Shown: positions 38,076-50,706, counted from the stretch's first letter. The stretch is 64,000 bases of DNA from Lepiota brunneoincarnata (GCA_023014365.1 JAEBUN010000011.1:682001-746000); one strand, 5' to 3'. The notes: generated from the sequence alone by a model not told the origin. Translations and numbers: made by a program.

Positions 38076-40533
38076 ATGATCCAGCTCGATCTTTTCCTTA
38101 GTGCTTCGTCGTTCCTTCTCGCATTTTACTTTTACTTCAAAAAGCCTAACCCATATGCTTCCCTCCCGCTCCCTCCTGGTCCCAAGGGTTGGCCTCTGAT
38201 TGGCAACCTCTTGGATATGCCAACAGAATTCGAATGGAAGACGTATCATGAGTGGTCTAAGAAGCTCGGTGCGTCGCTCTTTCAAACGGGATGTAGTATT
38301 GGGGTGGAATAGGGCTGACGACCGGGCGCTAAAGGTACCTGATATTTTACATCTTAACGTTGCGGGGACATCTATCATTGTTCTCGACACCGCCGAGGCG
38401 GTTCTCGAGCTCTTGGAGAGGCGATCCTCGATCTACTCTGATAGGTATGTTAATTCTTGTCACCCATGGCTGTTGGTACCCCCTTGTTGAAGGCAATTTG
38501 TTGCGATCTGTAGAGCTAGGATGCCCATGATCAGTGAGTATTGGTTGTTCTCCTCTCTTTATTCGGGTTCTGATGTAATGCGCGGAAATAGATGAACTGG
38601 TACGTCCGTGTCGAACTCGGAATATTGGTGTAATGAGTTTACATTTCGATCGAAACGCACTCTGCAGATGCACTGGTATGTGGCGCTTAGCTTGTTTTAG
38701 GAAAATGGTCATTCACGATGTGTAGGTCCTTTAATGTTGGGTTCATGCAATATGGTGAGTGAAAGATGCTCTCCCATTGGAATCTCGAACTAATGGTGTT
38801 TCTCTAGGCGACCATTGGTAAGCTCATGAAGGCCTTTGGGGTGACTTGACAGGTTATTAATATGCACGGGCACCTCAAGGCGCAAGCACCGTAGGTTGTT
38901 GCACCAGCTTCTTCATCCAACTGCCGCCCTTCGCTTCCGCCCTCATGAGCTCAAGGCCACTCACAACCTCCTCCAACGTTTCCTGGACAACCCGAATGAC
39001 ATAAACGGAAACTTGAGATAGTGAGTTTCGAAAACACTCAGCCCCCGAACAACATCCTCAATTTACGAAATTTAGCATGGCTGGGGAGACCATCATGTCT
39101 ATTGCTTATGGTTTGGACATCAAGAAGAAGAACGATCCTTATATCGAGACTGCTGAACGCGGGGTCCACCCTCTCGTAAGAGCTGCGGTTCCTGGCGCCT
39201 TCATGGTCGACATGTTCCCCATCTTGAAGTACGTCCCTGAATGGATGCCTGGCGCCGGGTTCCAGAAGTTGGCCAAGGAATGGGGGAAGCTTGCTATGAT
39301 GATGGTGGATGTACCCTACGAGGCCTGCAAGCGCCGTATTGTATGTGACCGGTTTCTCGGTGTTGCATACGCGTTTTGTGATTCTGAGATGTTTCTATAG
39401 GCTGAGGGAAACGCACTTCCTTCGTTCACCTCTATCAGTCTCCAGAAAATGGATGAGGGTAACAAAGATGAGGCTTTCCAAGAACCTGTTATCCGTGGTA
39501 CCGCCGGAACTCTGTACGCTGGTAAGTCGTGAATTACATTCTTTATCAAATTCTTATTGTTGAACTCTTCATGCAGCTGGATCGGACACCGTAAGAACGC
39601 TGGTATATTTGCTTTTGTCCGTGGAGCTCACCGATGTCACTAGACCGTCTCGGCGATCTCATCGTGCATTCTTGCTCTCATGGAGAACCCTGAAATTTTG
39701 AAAAAGGCTCAAGCCGAGTTAGACTCCGTTGTCAAACCGGGTCACCTCCCTGACTTTGATGATGAGATATCGTTGCCTTATATCACCGCCATTGCTCTAG
39801 AGACTATGAGATGGAGAGATGTCGTTCCCATCGGTATAGCACCCCCTAATCTATCTCCCACGGAGTCCCAGACTGACTTCGCTTGTAGCTATCCCACGCT
39901 GCATGCAGGTTGATGATGAATACAAAGGCTATAGGATTCCCAAGGGGTCTATCGTCATCCCCAATGCATGGTATGTTGACGAATCTCATGGAGATCGAGA
40001 GAACAGGCTGTTAATGATCCTTGGCAGGGCTCTACTTCACGACGAGAATGCTTATCCTGACCCATTCACATTTAAGCCTGAGCGTTTCCTCAAGGACGGC
40101 AAGATTGATCCATCCGTTCGGGATCCCAGACATGCTTGTTTCGGTTTTGGTCGCCGGTAAGCCCTTGTTCAATTTACAATTTACCCCCCCCCCTCCCCCA
40201 TCTTACATCGGGTGCTGACTGGCTACATCCTAGCATTTGCCCTGGTCGCTACATGGCCTTTTCCGCTGTTTGGGTTGCCCTTGCTTCCCTGATTTATTGC
40301 TTCGATTTCAAGAAAGCGGTCGACGAGAAGGGTAATGTCATTGAACTGACCCATGAATACCAAGTCTGCACTCGTCATGTATGTTCCTCTGCTCCTGGCC
40401 TCTACCTGGACTAACAACGGTTTCATTACACAGCATGCCCAAGCCCTTCAAGTCTTCGATTACTCCTCGCTCTAACCAACACGTGCGCGCCATCGCCTCC
40501 GCCGTTCTCGAGCATGAATTCCAGGCTAGTTGA
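38076..40533 (+). pseudogene. Cytochrome P450 copy B (paralogue of copy A), frameshifted
   Basis: Same architecture as copy A: anchor MIQLDLFLSASSFLLAFYFY, hinge LPLPPGPKGWPLIGNLLDMP and identical micro-exon pattern (38592-38599 8 nt; 38668-38675 8 nt; 38726-38754 29 nt; 38808-38817 10 nt; AGSDTT exon 39577-39590 14 nt). Then [38 protein letters not shown], and FGFGRR plus ICPGRYMAFSAVW for heme ligation. Two defects are visible: at about 38334 the exon starting at the AAAG acceptor has one extra base before DILHLNVAG, and at about 40362 one extra base sits before SALVI. Otherwise the exons join in frame, better than in copy A. Substrate unknown. Confidence 0.7.
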
Positions 40534-40618
40534 GGTTGCTTGTATCGTACATTGGATACCTTAGCACCCATATCCTGGATTTAATACTACCTTTTTAATA
40601 CAGAATTACCACATGCGG

Positions 40619-40689
40619 TCGGATATGGTGTAGTGGCTAACATTATCGCCTCTCACGCGATAGCCCGGGGTTCGATTCCCCGTATCCGA
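40619..40689 (+). tRNA. tRNA-Glu (anticodon CTC)
   Basis: 71 nt. The acceptor stem TCGGATA/TATCCGA has 7 pairs. The D-arm with the A box is TGGTGTAGTGGCTA. The anticodon stem ATCGC/GCGAT encloses the loop CTCTCAC, anticodon CTC. The T-arm CCGGGG/CCCCG-type with B box GGTTCGATTCC. No intron. Followed by a T run. Confidence 0.95.
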
Positions 40690-40691
40690 AG

Positions 40692-40698
40692 TTTTTTT
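40692..40698 (+). terminator. RNA polymerase III terminator
   Basis: Run of seven T starting 3 nt after the tRNA 3' end. Confidence 0.8.
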
Positions 40699-40791
40699 GG
40701 TATTTCGAGTCAGATCACGTGATGCGAACCATTTTTTGTCTTCGGCTGAGGTGCAGACATTGCAGGACGGCGACGACGTTGAGCCTCAACC

Positions 40792-41829
40792 ATGTCTCGT
40801 TCTCTCCGCTCTCTCCGCTCATCTCTTCATCCGCTCAGTTTAACATTATCACATGGTGCCCGCGGTACTGGTGCACTGCACTCTCGTCGTCGAGGAGATG
40901 ACATAGGCACACGAGAATACGGCCAAATGATGCTAAAGGCGCGTGACGATCCGGCGCACACACCCTCGTCATCATCATCGTCATCGGCTCGAGTGGGAAG
41001 GCAACCAAAGAAAGACCCGGTCTGGGGCTGGAGGGAGAAATTCGGAGAAGCAGCTCAACCTTTACCTCTATCAGAAATCAAGAAAGAACCCCGCTTTGCG
41101 AATCATCTGAACGCTCTCTTCGAGCCTCTGCAGTTCAATGTGGAGGTCGCAAGACGGTGCTTAACTCATGGTAGTCATCCAACCTCGGTGAACGGGCATA
41201 ACGCTGGGATGTCGTTCCTAGGTACGTCCCCCTACCTACCCTTTCCTGTTTCCGAATCATCCTTTTGATTTTGTTTACCAAGGTCGCAGAGTCCTAGAAT
41301 CCTATCTTCTTCTTTTCCTTCACTCTAGTCCAAACCTCAAGCCTACACACGACTTGAACCTCATCACAAATTGGACACTCAGCACCTATGTCCTCGGTCA
41401 GCACGTAGGTTCGAACTGGGGCTTGGGACGCATGATGCGATGGGTACCGACGGTGTCTAAAGAGAAGCTGATATCACCTGGGGAGCAGGATAACCTGCTC
41501 CGGAGTGTAGGCCTGTATAAGGTCCAGGGAGATGCTGTCACGGCGGTCATGGGCGCTATTTATGAGCAATTTGTACGCTATGCTCCTTGTTCCTTGGCTC
41601 TTTTTTTTTTCACTAAGAAGCCCTTTTTATGTTCCTAAAGGGCGCTTCGGTGGCACACCGTGCTTTCCACACACGACTATTACCACTTTTATTGTTAGAC
41701 GGCAAGAACGGAGGGCTACCACTGGCTTTCCATGATGAAGTGCAGGCAATCTGCGAGCGGATGGGCGGCGCTGAGGGTCTTTTGGCCAAGCCACGCGAGG
41801 CTGAGGCTGAAACCGAGGGTACTCAGTGA
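40792..41829 (+). CDS. MRPL3: Mitochondrial large-subunit ribosomal protein mL44 (RNase III-like), intact
   Basis: Component of the mitochondrial 54S subunit, an RNase III-fold protein without catalytic activity. Exons 40792-41221, 41283-41572 and 41641-41829 join in frame to 302 aa. Introns are 61 and 68 bp with GT-AG ends. The Ser/Arg/Leu-rich, acid-free N-terminus (MSRSLRSLRSSLHPLSLTLS) is a mitochondrial presequence. The RNase III-like helix bundle follows: NVEVARRCLTHGSH, HNAGMSFLGRRVLESYLL, then GRMMRWVPT, LLRSVGLYKVQGDAVTAVMG and VAHRAFHTRLLPLL. The RNase III signature FLGD.VL appears as FLGRRVL, so the acidic catalytic residue is absent, as in mL44. The short Ala/Glu-rich C-terminus ends at TGA 41827-41829. 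It is a conserved single-copy-type gene and starts about 100 bp after tRNA-Glu. Confidence 0.88.
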
Positions 41830-43240
41830 CCACCAAAATCGTTCTACTTAATGTAAGTCACAACGCGCTCAACCTGACAACTTGAACACTGACCCGTTAC
41901 AGGTTTAGCCCTACTAATATATATTGTCATTTTGCTTTCCTCATCGATCACCGGCTTATACCTAGGGGTTCGGATTGAAAGAATACACATATAGGCCCTT
42001 CTGGCCTACTGGTGTGTCGGAGACGTCTCATTACCTTTGGAAGAATCGCAGAGATACAACAAAACGATTACAGTTGACGAAACTCCCATATAGAAACATC
42101 AGTAGATCAACGCGCTGTCCATCCTTTCAACCCGACTCCATCAATGAGACCTACTTGTTCGATCGACTTGTACCTGAACCGAAGATACCAGCTATTGCTT
42201 CAAGTCCGTGGAACAACACGAAGAGGCCCTGTGACTCGCGATTAAGCCCAGCTCTGGATTCTAGGGAACCTATATATCAATTTTCTCGGACATGCAGGTA
42301 CAGATGAGACGGTTGCAAGTTATGCGACAGAGAAGAACAGGCTGCCAGGTTGAAGTTTGCCGCGACTTGGACCAAGCCCCCGTTTTTTTTTGTTTTTGCT
42401 TGGGACGACATTCCCGGCGTACCACCACCCCTTTGCTATGCCGCTGAAGGTCCGGGTAGTGTGCGGATGGGAACCCGCCCCGTAGTCCGAGATCAACTTT
42501 GTTCCCCCGAAACTGTGAAGAATGCATTTCGGGAACACAAATGCTGTTAGCTTGGCAGAGAGATTTGGTCTTTTTTTTTTTTGGATGGTGGCTAGGTCCA
42601 GCACCCGGCCGCAGCAGACTGCTATGTGCCCCCTTTGCTACCCAAGTTAAATTTTGAGGTCATTCGGTATTGAACTTCAAAATTCCTCTATGCCATGGTC
42701 AAAAAGCAGCCGCTTTCGCATGGGCCCCGTTCTCATTGTGCCAGAACAAAGTCGATGGTCAATCTACCGAAAACTCGGCCAATCGGACTTATTCAACTTG
42801 ATCTGCATCTTTGTCCATGACGCTCGAAAGAGAACTAAACTAGGACCAGGTGTGCTGAGCATAATACCAGAATGGTTTCTATACCCTATGACCGCCTGCC
42901 ATCAATGCCTCTTGACCAACCAACCCACAACCAAGCCTGACCAACTCTGGTCCAAAGCATTTTAGACACATTTCCGAATCTAGTCGTCGGGAGAAAGACG
43001 AGGTATGTGGTGGCGGGGGAAGTGACAAGGTGCTTTTTCTTTTTCTTTTTATTTTTTTTTTTCCAGCCGGTGGGAGAAAATGTCGGGGCACTGTACTCAA
43101 CGTAAAAAAAAAGAGGAAAAATATTATGCGAGCCAATTGTAATACATATCAGTCCATACAGGATAGGATGTCGAAAAAATTGATAAAAATGACCATATTT
43201 TAGATTAATCCGCATTTCGATTTTTCTCGACTCTGACTTT
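41830..43240. other. Intergenic, no gene recognised
   Basis: Several short frames on both strands (e.g. 42886-43359 minus) overlap the terpene synthase 3' end or have no protein character. T-rich and A-rich runs at 42370-42400, 42570-42582 and 43035-43063. Confidence 0.4.
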
Positions 43241-44523
43241 TTAGTTGCCAACTCCCTCAGGGACCTCTTTAGGCCGCAAAACCACGACCAGCCTCCGCTT
43301 AATCTCATTGTGCGCAGGACCAAAGTAACGAGGTGTCCCGAAAGACCATCTAGGAACAAGAATCAGATTGTGCAGACAGACAACATCCAGCAGAGGGGGG
43401 GGGGGGGGTAAAGAACGTACTCTGCGAATCCAATCAAGAAGCAACCTATCCCTTCCATAAATCGTGAAACGTCGCTACCGAGAGATTCCCCAATCTCATC
43501 CCGCGCGGAAACATAATCATCTACGAGTTGCTGGCAGCGTTCACCAATATAATCAAATGCCTCTTGGAGAGACATTTTACGCTCGTTCATCAGGAGAGTC
43601 ACCATGTTATTGCCATCTACCCCCTTTGATTGTTCCCTATTGTATGAACAGATATCCTGAGAACACAACGATAAGCACAGGATCGACCAGAGCCAAAAGT
43701 CATATGGGTGGACAGACAGTCTGAACGCACGTTTACGTAGCCAGCATGATCAGCTGAAGCGAAGAGTGCCTTTGAAACCGCCGGGTGCCTATACACCTCG
43801 TCAGGTAAATCAATACCCAGGGCACACTCGACAAGGGCGAGACACGTGAAAGAGCCAGAATTGTATCGTCGGTGGGGGATGTACTCCTCCACAGAAAGGA
43901 TTTTCCCTGCCTCTCGGAGCTCGGCTTCTCTAGTGACGGAATGTGCGGTGGTCTCCCAGACATCGAGCAAACGACGAAAGTTGTTGGGTCCTGCTAGCCG
44001 CACTACGCGTGCTCGGAATCTGGAGCCATTGTCGGTATCATTGGAAAGCAGAGATGAAGGAGGATCAGCTTACTCTTTTGTCATTCTCGTAATTATAGAG
44101 TCGTCGTCCCAGTTAGGATTCCTCATTGCCTGAACGAAATTAAAGGAACTGTTCCTAGCATCCTTCCCATTTTGTCCATCAGTGATATCGTCGAAAACAG
44201 TGAACAGATTCATCTAGCAAAAAAAAGCGTCGCGATTAGAGAACTCCTCAATCCGCATGTTCATTTGAACTTCGACTCACAAAGTCGCAGGTTGTTCGAA
44301 GTTGCTCATAGTCAGTGTACCAGTATATGTATGAAGCCAGGAGTTCCAAGTAACACTCGGTGAACTCGGCTTGCACACTGTCGGAGAAGGCACGGAAGGA
44401 GGTTGTCCAAGCACGAGACTCGGCAGCTACGGCCTGTTCGTGTGGGTTTGTACGGGCCTCTAGAGGGCAGCCAGTGAAAAGATCTGGCAGGCGGAATTGC
44501 TGGACGGAAGACGTGTCAGGCAT
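43241..44523 (-). CDS. Sesquiterpene synthase (class I terpene cyclase), intact, five exons
   Basis: Cyclises a linear prenyl diphosphate (most likely FPP) after Mg-dependent ionisation. Exons 44281-44523, 44074-44213, 43731-44019, 43421-43656 and 43241-43349 (minus) join in frame to 338 aa. All four introns (54-74 bp) have GT-AG ends. Start ATG 44521-44523 ([16 protein letters not shown]). The aspartate-rich motif DDITD is at residues 89-93 ([11 protein letters not shown]). The NSE triad N224, S228, E232 in NDICSYNRE straddles intron 3. The RY pair R310-Y311 is in [10 protein letters not shown] near the C-terminus. Length and motif order fit basidiomycete sesquiterpene synthases of the trichodiene-like/pentalenene-like cyclase group. 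Intron 4 contains a G14 run on the plus strand (43395-43408). Product cannot be predicted. Confidence 0.92.
43395..43408. repeat. G14 homopolymer in intron of terpene synthase
   Basis: Run of 14 G on the plus strand (C14 in the transcript) inside intron 4. Confidence 0.95.
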
Positions 44524-46204
44524 CGGGCTCGAGGGGAGAAGGAGTAAACTTGTTGTTTGGGTTGCTGGAACCGTGAGGAGACAAAAAACCTGGTCTTTAA
44601 TACTTGGGACGGAGTGCCCCAATTGTATGTCTAGCAGCCAGGAATTCATTCCACCGAGATTTGCAATTTGTGTGGCGCACTAGTTCAAGGGTTGCCAGCC
44701 TGGTGGGCGCCCCCGCGATGCTTGCACCACCACCGCACTTCGTTCCCTGCCAAAATCCTCGTTTCTTCTGTACCCAGCCTGTGCCCTCCCGAGCGGAGTC
44801 TGCTTTACCTAACAGAAGGATCGGCATCACCATAGGGCCCCCCTGATCGAGGGCCCCATTCCCCTTTTATCAGACCTACTCTGGGTTGCATCGAATGCTT
44901 ATTTTGCTACTGAGATAACCTTGGGAACATCGATTGGCGGACCAAAAAAATACTGTGGGTTTCCACAGAACAACTATGCGCCATCTCAGGGCAAACTATA
45001 GACTATGGTGTTTCGCGAGAGTCCTTCCGGCACAAGCATCATGATTTCAACATACCCAAAATGACTAATGAGGGGTGGATTTAAGCGAGCGCCCGTTCGA
45101 TTAACTCACTCTAGGTGGCCCCACTGCTTGGCTCTTTTTGGGAAAGCCAACCAGTAATGTCGCATTATCATTGGCAGTAGAATTCTGGATAGAAGGAACA
45201 GGGGAGGGGAGGGAGTACCATACGAGCTCTTGGATCCCAAGCATGCACCAATAAGTGGATGAATATGCTCAGGTGGGCACCGCATTGACCACGTCGTGGG
45301 CCAGGGACAATTATTTATTTATTTATCTCATGATTATTCCTACTATTTACTCCATGACCCCCCCCACTTATTGTTTGTTGTCTTCATTCTCCCTCGGACT
45401 TGGCTCGTATGTAGCCGTGCCCACACTGGGGGGACGGTTCTTGCACGAGACTTGGAATTGGTGTAGGCGGAGCTAGATCTCTTGTTGGTGTAAGATTTCT
45501 CCGCAAAGTTTAGCTAGGCAAGGATATTGATATGAGTATTACGGGATTTGTCGGGGAGGGGATAACACCACGCGGTGCGGCCTTACGTGAGTGGAACCGA
45601 CGAAAATTTTGAGTTTTTTTTGCGATTTGGTTTGATGAAGGTAGATACAGGTGAAAGTGGCACTCGATATTCCCCCGTGACACATAGTCCGTGAATCAGC
45701 TGACAATATGAATCTCTGAAAATTCAATAGGACTTTTTACCGTCGTTGTGCTCCCTCCCCGAGTGGATTACGATAACAGGGCCCACATCACGCTCATCAA
45801 TTCTTCAAGGCCCCACGGCACCTGCGGGCCGGGAAGACCTCAACAAACGAGCTCCAGTGTGAAATATGAAAAAAAAAAAAAAAACGTGTTTCTCGTTCTC
45901 AATTTCTCATCGAGACTGATATATGGACAAGAGGATGGAAGAGGGGGGGGTTTTTACTACCAGTTTTAAGCAGCAGTGATTGAGAGATAATTTGCGTGTA
46001 TATAGACTATGATATTCTTCCCTTCTCCGCCAAGCATGAAGGAACATTGCATGTCCCGAGCTTTAGTATTTGTGCCCTAGACAAACAATCAGTGGTGAGC
46101 TCCGGGTCTTATCCGACACTGGAACACGTCACGCACGAATACCTCGGGATCAATCTCCTTCCGGATCACAATCGGCTGATGATTATGTTTCTTGGCATAG
46201 TGGG
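44524..46204. other. Intergenic, includes terpene synthase promoter
   Basis: 1.7 kb without convincing gene. Frames near 44604-44846 (both strands) overlap the upstream region of the terpene synthase and lack a domain. A17 tract at 45869-45885 approximately. Confidence 0.4.
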
Positions 46205-47976
46205 TCAGTTTTGGGTAGACAAGAGTGAATGGCTATGAACGAATACCTGGGTAGACAGCCACTCAGCAAATGCTCGAAAAGCTGATGCCGAAATCCTGTT
46301 TTTCGCAAAGACAAGCTTTCGATAGTCGAAGTTGGTGATGGCATCAAGAAGAGAGGGAGGTGCGCCACCCTCAATACCAACACACATCATCCACACATGC
46401 CTCGCGGCATACGAAATGATACGATGAGCAACAGTGAGCACGTTTGGTTTCTTCGTTGTCCAAGGAAGCTCCTTCGCAAACACCAACTTCGTCTTCCCAA
46501 GGACCCGGAAACAAGCCATGATAAATTCAATCCGAATATCCTTCGGCTTCAGCGTAAATTCCCCCGAGCGCGATGAATCGCTTAGGAAGTCCGAAAACGA
46601 ACTATGGTAGAATCGCAAGTGTTCGAGAGGTGCTTTGTCCGGTAACGGCACTGCAACAACAGAATGGAGCCGGTTCAAAGGCAAGTAGAACCCGCTTTGG
46701 TCAAAATTCAGGAGATTGGCGAGCTCGAGGATTGGTAGTTGTGGGTAGTATGCAGCTGATCCGAGAAGTCGGAGGGTTTTTGGGAGTGTAACGTTACGCT
46801 CGACTCGGGAAAGGACAGCAATATAGAGGTCGTCAAGTGCTCGAAGAGGATTCTGTTTTGCGCGATCGCTCAGGGCTTTACGGTCTATATAGTCGAGGAC
46901 GATATTGAACTGGAATTTGGGGTTTTCACCATCTCGGATGAACATAACAAGGGTAGATGCATAGATGAAGAGTCCAGCCGGCCGCGAGAACCATCCTCTC
47001 GACTAAACCCGGAGCAGGCCAGGTTTCATCGGGACTGAAGATGTATAAATCCTCATCTCGGATGGAGTCGAGTCCAGTTCGCATGAATAGACGAATGTCA
47101 TCATCATTCAAAGGGATTTCCTGGCGCCAGCAGCGGCCTGGTTGGAACTGTCGCAAGACTGAATGGTGTATGTGGGGCTCGGGACGGGAACAAAGTACCC
47201 AAAGGAGGGGAAGAGCCTGTGGAGAGCTCGTGGATCGGCCGATAAGACGAAGGACCTCACGTTGCTCTTCCTCCCTCCGGCATTCATCCAACCCGTCAAT
47301 GATAACGAGGAGCTTGTGGGAGAATGTAGTCCCAGCTAATGGCTCGATGAAAAGCTTCCTGAATTGTGTCACAGGATCTTTCGTCAACAAGCCCGGATCG
47401 GCTTCCAACTGCCGTCCAATGCGACCAGCATATTCCCCGCTTTTCAACGCCAACTGATGCGCGATGGATACGAAAATGCGACGTGCATCGTTTTGGCCTT
47501 CCGATTTGGAGAGGAAAACTGCAGCCCCAAGTCGCCCTCTCTCCTCCGCCCATTCACCTAGTGTTTGGGCTATAGCGGATTTCCAACGCCCACTGGCCCG
47601 TATAGCCAGACCGCTTTGCACTCACGGTGCTGGTCAGAGGCTACTAGTGATCCAGCTCGTAACATCCCTGATCAGATCCTCTCGCGTGCCGTCCAAGCAC
47701 CTAGGCTGTGGATATCGGACCTCCGAATCGAGTTCCACCCCGACCAAGGACTTCCTAGCGAGCAATTCCCGCACTAGAATTACCATACGTTAATAACAAG
47801 GACATGTTAATCAGCAAGGCAACGTTACAGAATTGGCCAGTGTGAGGGTAATGATAGTTGTTGACGTTGGAAACAAACGTGCCGCCTGAAATCAAGAATT
47901 GTGATGCATTTGTGAAGAATCCACCTTCCACGAGGAAATATACTTTTATCAGACAGGGAGATGCGTCAGATGGCAT
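46205..47976 (-). pseudogene. NACHT-domain NTPase, copy 2, disabled
   Basis: The N-terminal exon starts at about 47976. It carries the short motif NASQFLISGGTFVSN then NYHYPH (47838-47910), followed by RYPQPRCLDGTREDLIRDV. Walker A should read GPVGVGK but a missing base gives GVGNPL. The downstream frame resumes as KSAIAQTLGEW, then LLVIIDGLDEC (Walker B), CSRPEPHI and LNDDDIRLF. A second shift, at about 46990 (extra base before GLFIYASTLV), leads into the frame ending at 46205 with FYHSSFSDFLSD. A third lies before ASDQHREC (about 47640). At least three frameshifts, one destroying the nucleotide-binding loop, make a functional NTPase unlikely. No WD40 or other repeats follow. Confidence 0.75.
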
Positions 47977-48368
47977 AAAATGCACCTGGCCCAGTAGGTT
48001 GATTGTGATCAACACCCTGGTGGTTTTGCGATCCTGGAAATATATTGATTTGCAGTTACTTAATAATATCTGTAGCAATGGATGATACCAACCTGGTAGT
48101 TGTGCAGAAATATCCATGCCCTCGCCTAGTATTAGCTGATGAGGATTCAGTCTGAACGCGCCTGAAGGGATAATAGGGTGGGAATGCTAGCTCCTGCTTA
48201 CGAGCCTTGAGAACAAAGTTCACGTCAGAAACGTAGACGCTCATGATTATCTGCTTTCATATCGATAAGTCCAAACTTAGTCGTCCAGCGGCTTCCCGAC
48301 GTCATGTGAAGTCGTCTCTTTCCCATACCATTCCAGAAGCCACAGAAGACAACTATTGGTAACATGAC

Positions 48369-50706
48369 CTAGACATCTTCGATATCCTCAATTGAATAGA
48401 CCATCACAGCCTCGGACACGATGAGGACAATGACAGCCTCTGATCCAAGTCCAAGAAGTGCATGCTGCGCAAAATCTGGATCATCTTCGGTTTCTACTCC
48501 TTCTTTTCCCAAATCCTGTGCTACAATTAGACCATTTTCAGAAGAATAGAAGGGTCACTTACAAGAGGTTGCGATATGTCGTCGCATGCTTTGAGGAGTC
48601 GTTCATCTTGCATTGACAGTGGAGTAGTACGGACCAACTTTCCAAGCTCGGGAACTATTGTTGTCTATGGGGAATGTGGTGAGTTATTTAGACCAAAGTG
48701 GGAAGGGAGTCAACGTACATATTTGTGAAGCCACACAAGAAATCTGACAAACATATTGGCAGGAAGAAATTCGCAAATGGATCGAAGGCGAGTGAATTGG
48801 AAGCACCCCACCGTCCATTTCATGAAATCTGGTCCAGGGCTTAATATCTGAGTGCAAATCTGCCAGAGATATGTCGAAGAGAATTCAAGGAGATCCATGG
48901 TAATACATAAGGGGACAATGGTATCATGATCATCACGAGCTTTGATTCTCGACAGTATGCCAGGCATATGGTCGCTGTTGAGAACCCGAAAGCACGACTC
49001 TGCAGTGTGCATGCGATGAATTGTGGGGTTGCGTGTAAGGTCCTTCGCGCGAGAGGGGTTTATCAAGAAGTCGGAAAATGATGCATGGAAATAATGGAGC
49101 GGTTCCTGACAAGTTTTACTATCTGATGGAACAGCAATAACAGAATGGAGGGAGAGCAGAGCATCACGAATTGCCGGGAGGTCAAACTCATGGAGACAAG
49201 CAAAATGAAAAAGGGGAAGTGGGGGACAAACTATGAGAATTCCAAGTAGCTCCAGAGTCAGAGGCATTAAATCATGTCGTGTTCGTTCAATCAAGCCACG
49301 ATAGAGAGTGTCGATTGCACTGATGGGATTGTCAGATGTTGGCACACCGTCGATGGCATCAACAACCATTTGAAGGCGCGCGGTGGGATTCCTTGACAGA
49401 GGACCACGTATAAATTTTATGATCGTGACCGCGTAAATGAATAGACCACCAGCGGCTTTGATTATCTTGTCGATAGCCTCCTGACTGGGCCAACTCTTCC
49501 GTATCTCTACGTCGGTGATGTATGTCTCAGCAATCTTTTGGAACTCCTTTTCCAAGTACCTTCTTTACAGTCGCGCTGCATATCAGGTCTGTCGACACGG
49601 ATCTCCTTTATCCAACAGATACCCTCGGATTGAGCGTCCTCGAATGCTTGTTTGAGGTGGGGTTCTGGGCGGCTGAAAACCATCCAGCGCAATCCAGTGT
49701 GCTGACGAACTGAATCACATATGCAATGGACAATTTCGGACTGGTGTTCTTCGCCTTCACACTCGTCCAGCCCGTCAATGACGATGAACCCTTCTGGTAA
49801 TGATGTCGTATGACGGGATAGGGGATCTTGGAGATTTTTTTTGAATAGGTCCCGCAAATTCACCTTATCGGCTAACACTCGGTTCAACTGGCTAGGCGTA
49901 CGGGGAGGGCTCGGGAGGGGGGAATATAAGGGAATGAATGATTGCGCCGGAGAAAGCGAGTTCAAAGGGCTCCAGACAGGGCTGCCAAGCGGTGGTATGA
50001 ATGGAGTGGTAGGTGATGATATCTCGGCGCTTGGGAATGGAGTACTAGGTGACGGCAGGAACGGGGTGCTAGGTGATGGAGGGAACGAAGCGGGGGGTGA
50101 AAACCCATGGCTCTGGGATACTGGAATCGGATACGACATGAAGGATGGCCCCGGAGCGGATGCTGAAAGATCAGTCGAGTTCTGCGGCGATACTAATTCC
50201 AGCCGATTTGAATTTAAGGTTGGATAATTATCGCCCGGTACTTGCGCTGTGACCAGCCCATTGGGACTGGACGGTGTGGAACTGATTAGGCTAATTGTCC
50301 GCAACCTGGCTCCGCGGGGAGTCGGAGGATGACGATACAGTTTGAGTTGAGAGGCGATGTTAGACCACAGACGCAAAGGATCAGTGCGATCAAGGGACCT
50401 TGAGAAAAAGAATGCCGCAGCGCATCCTCTCTCCCCAATTGTCTGAGCCAGAGCACTCTTCCCGGAGCCTGCAGGACCTGTAATCCACCGAATGTTGGCA
50501 TCCAAGTCTGTTGCAGAGCAAGGTAGATCACTCTCCGAACCCAACTCAATCGCCTTTATCAGGTCTTCACATGTCCCAGGGTAACAGCGAGGAAATGGTT
50601 GGCGGTGGAGGGAGAATAGCTCTGTCCCGTCTTCAAGATCGGACAGGAAGGCGAGGGACAACTTGGGCGTCGTAGGCTCGCGCCTTGCGCGACTCCACTT
50701 GAACAT
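48369..50706 (-). CDS. NACHT-domain NTPase, copy 3, with Pro/Ser-rich insert; one frameshift
   Basis: The start at 50704-50706 (MFKWSRARREPTTPKL) gives Walker A GPAGSGKSALAQ at residues 77-88 and FFFSRSLDRTDP. There follows an unusual Pro/Ser/Thr-rich insert of about 145 residues (127-272; about 49890-50328), then LRDLFKKNLQDP, Walker B FIVIDGLDECEGEE (307-320) and FSRPEPHL. Near 49550 the frame changes with no plausible intron (GACTGTAAAGAAGG then TACTTGGAAAAGGAG). The rest (LEKEFQKIAETYI ... AAGGLFIYAVTIIKF ... YFHASFSDFLINPSR) continues to exon end 48719. Exons 48563-48664 (TTIVPELGKLV...) and 48369-48515 (DLGKEG...IEDIEDV) complete the gene in phase. Unlike copies 1 and 2 there is no GG-x-F motif at the N-terminus. 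A single indel may be an assembly error, so it could be functional. Confidence 0.65.

Noticed and set aside
44597..44846. Overlapping plus and minus frames upstream of the terpene synthase
   Set aside because: They mirror each other, are short, and lie in the probable promoter.
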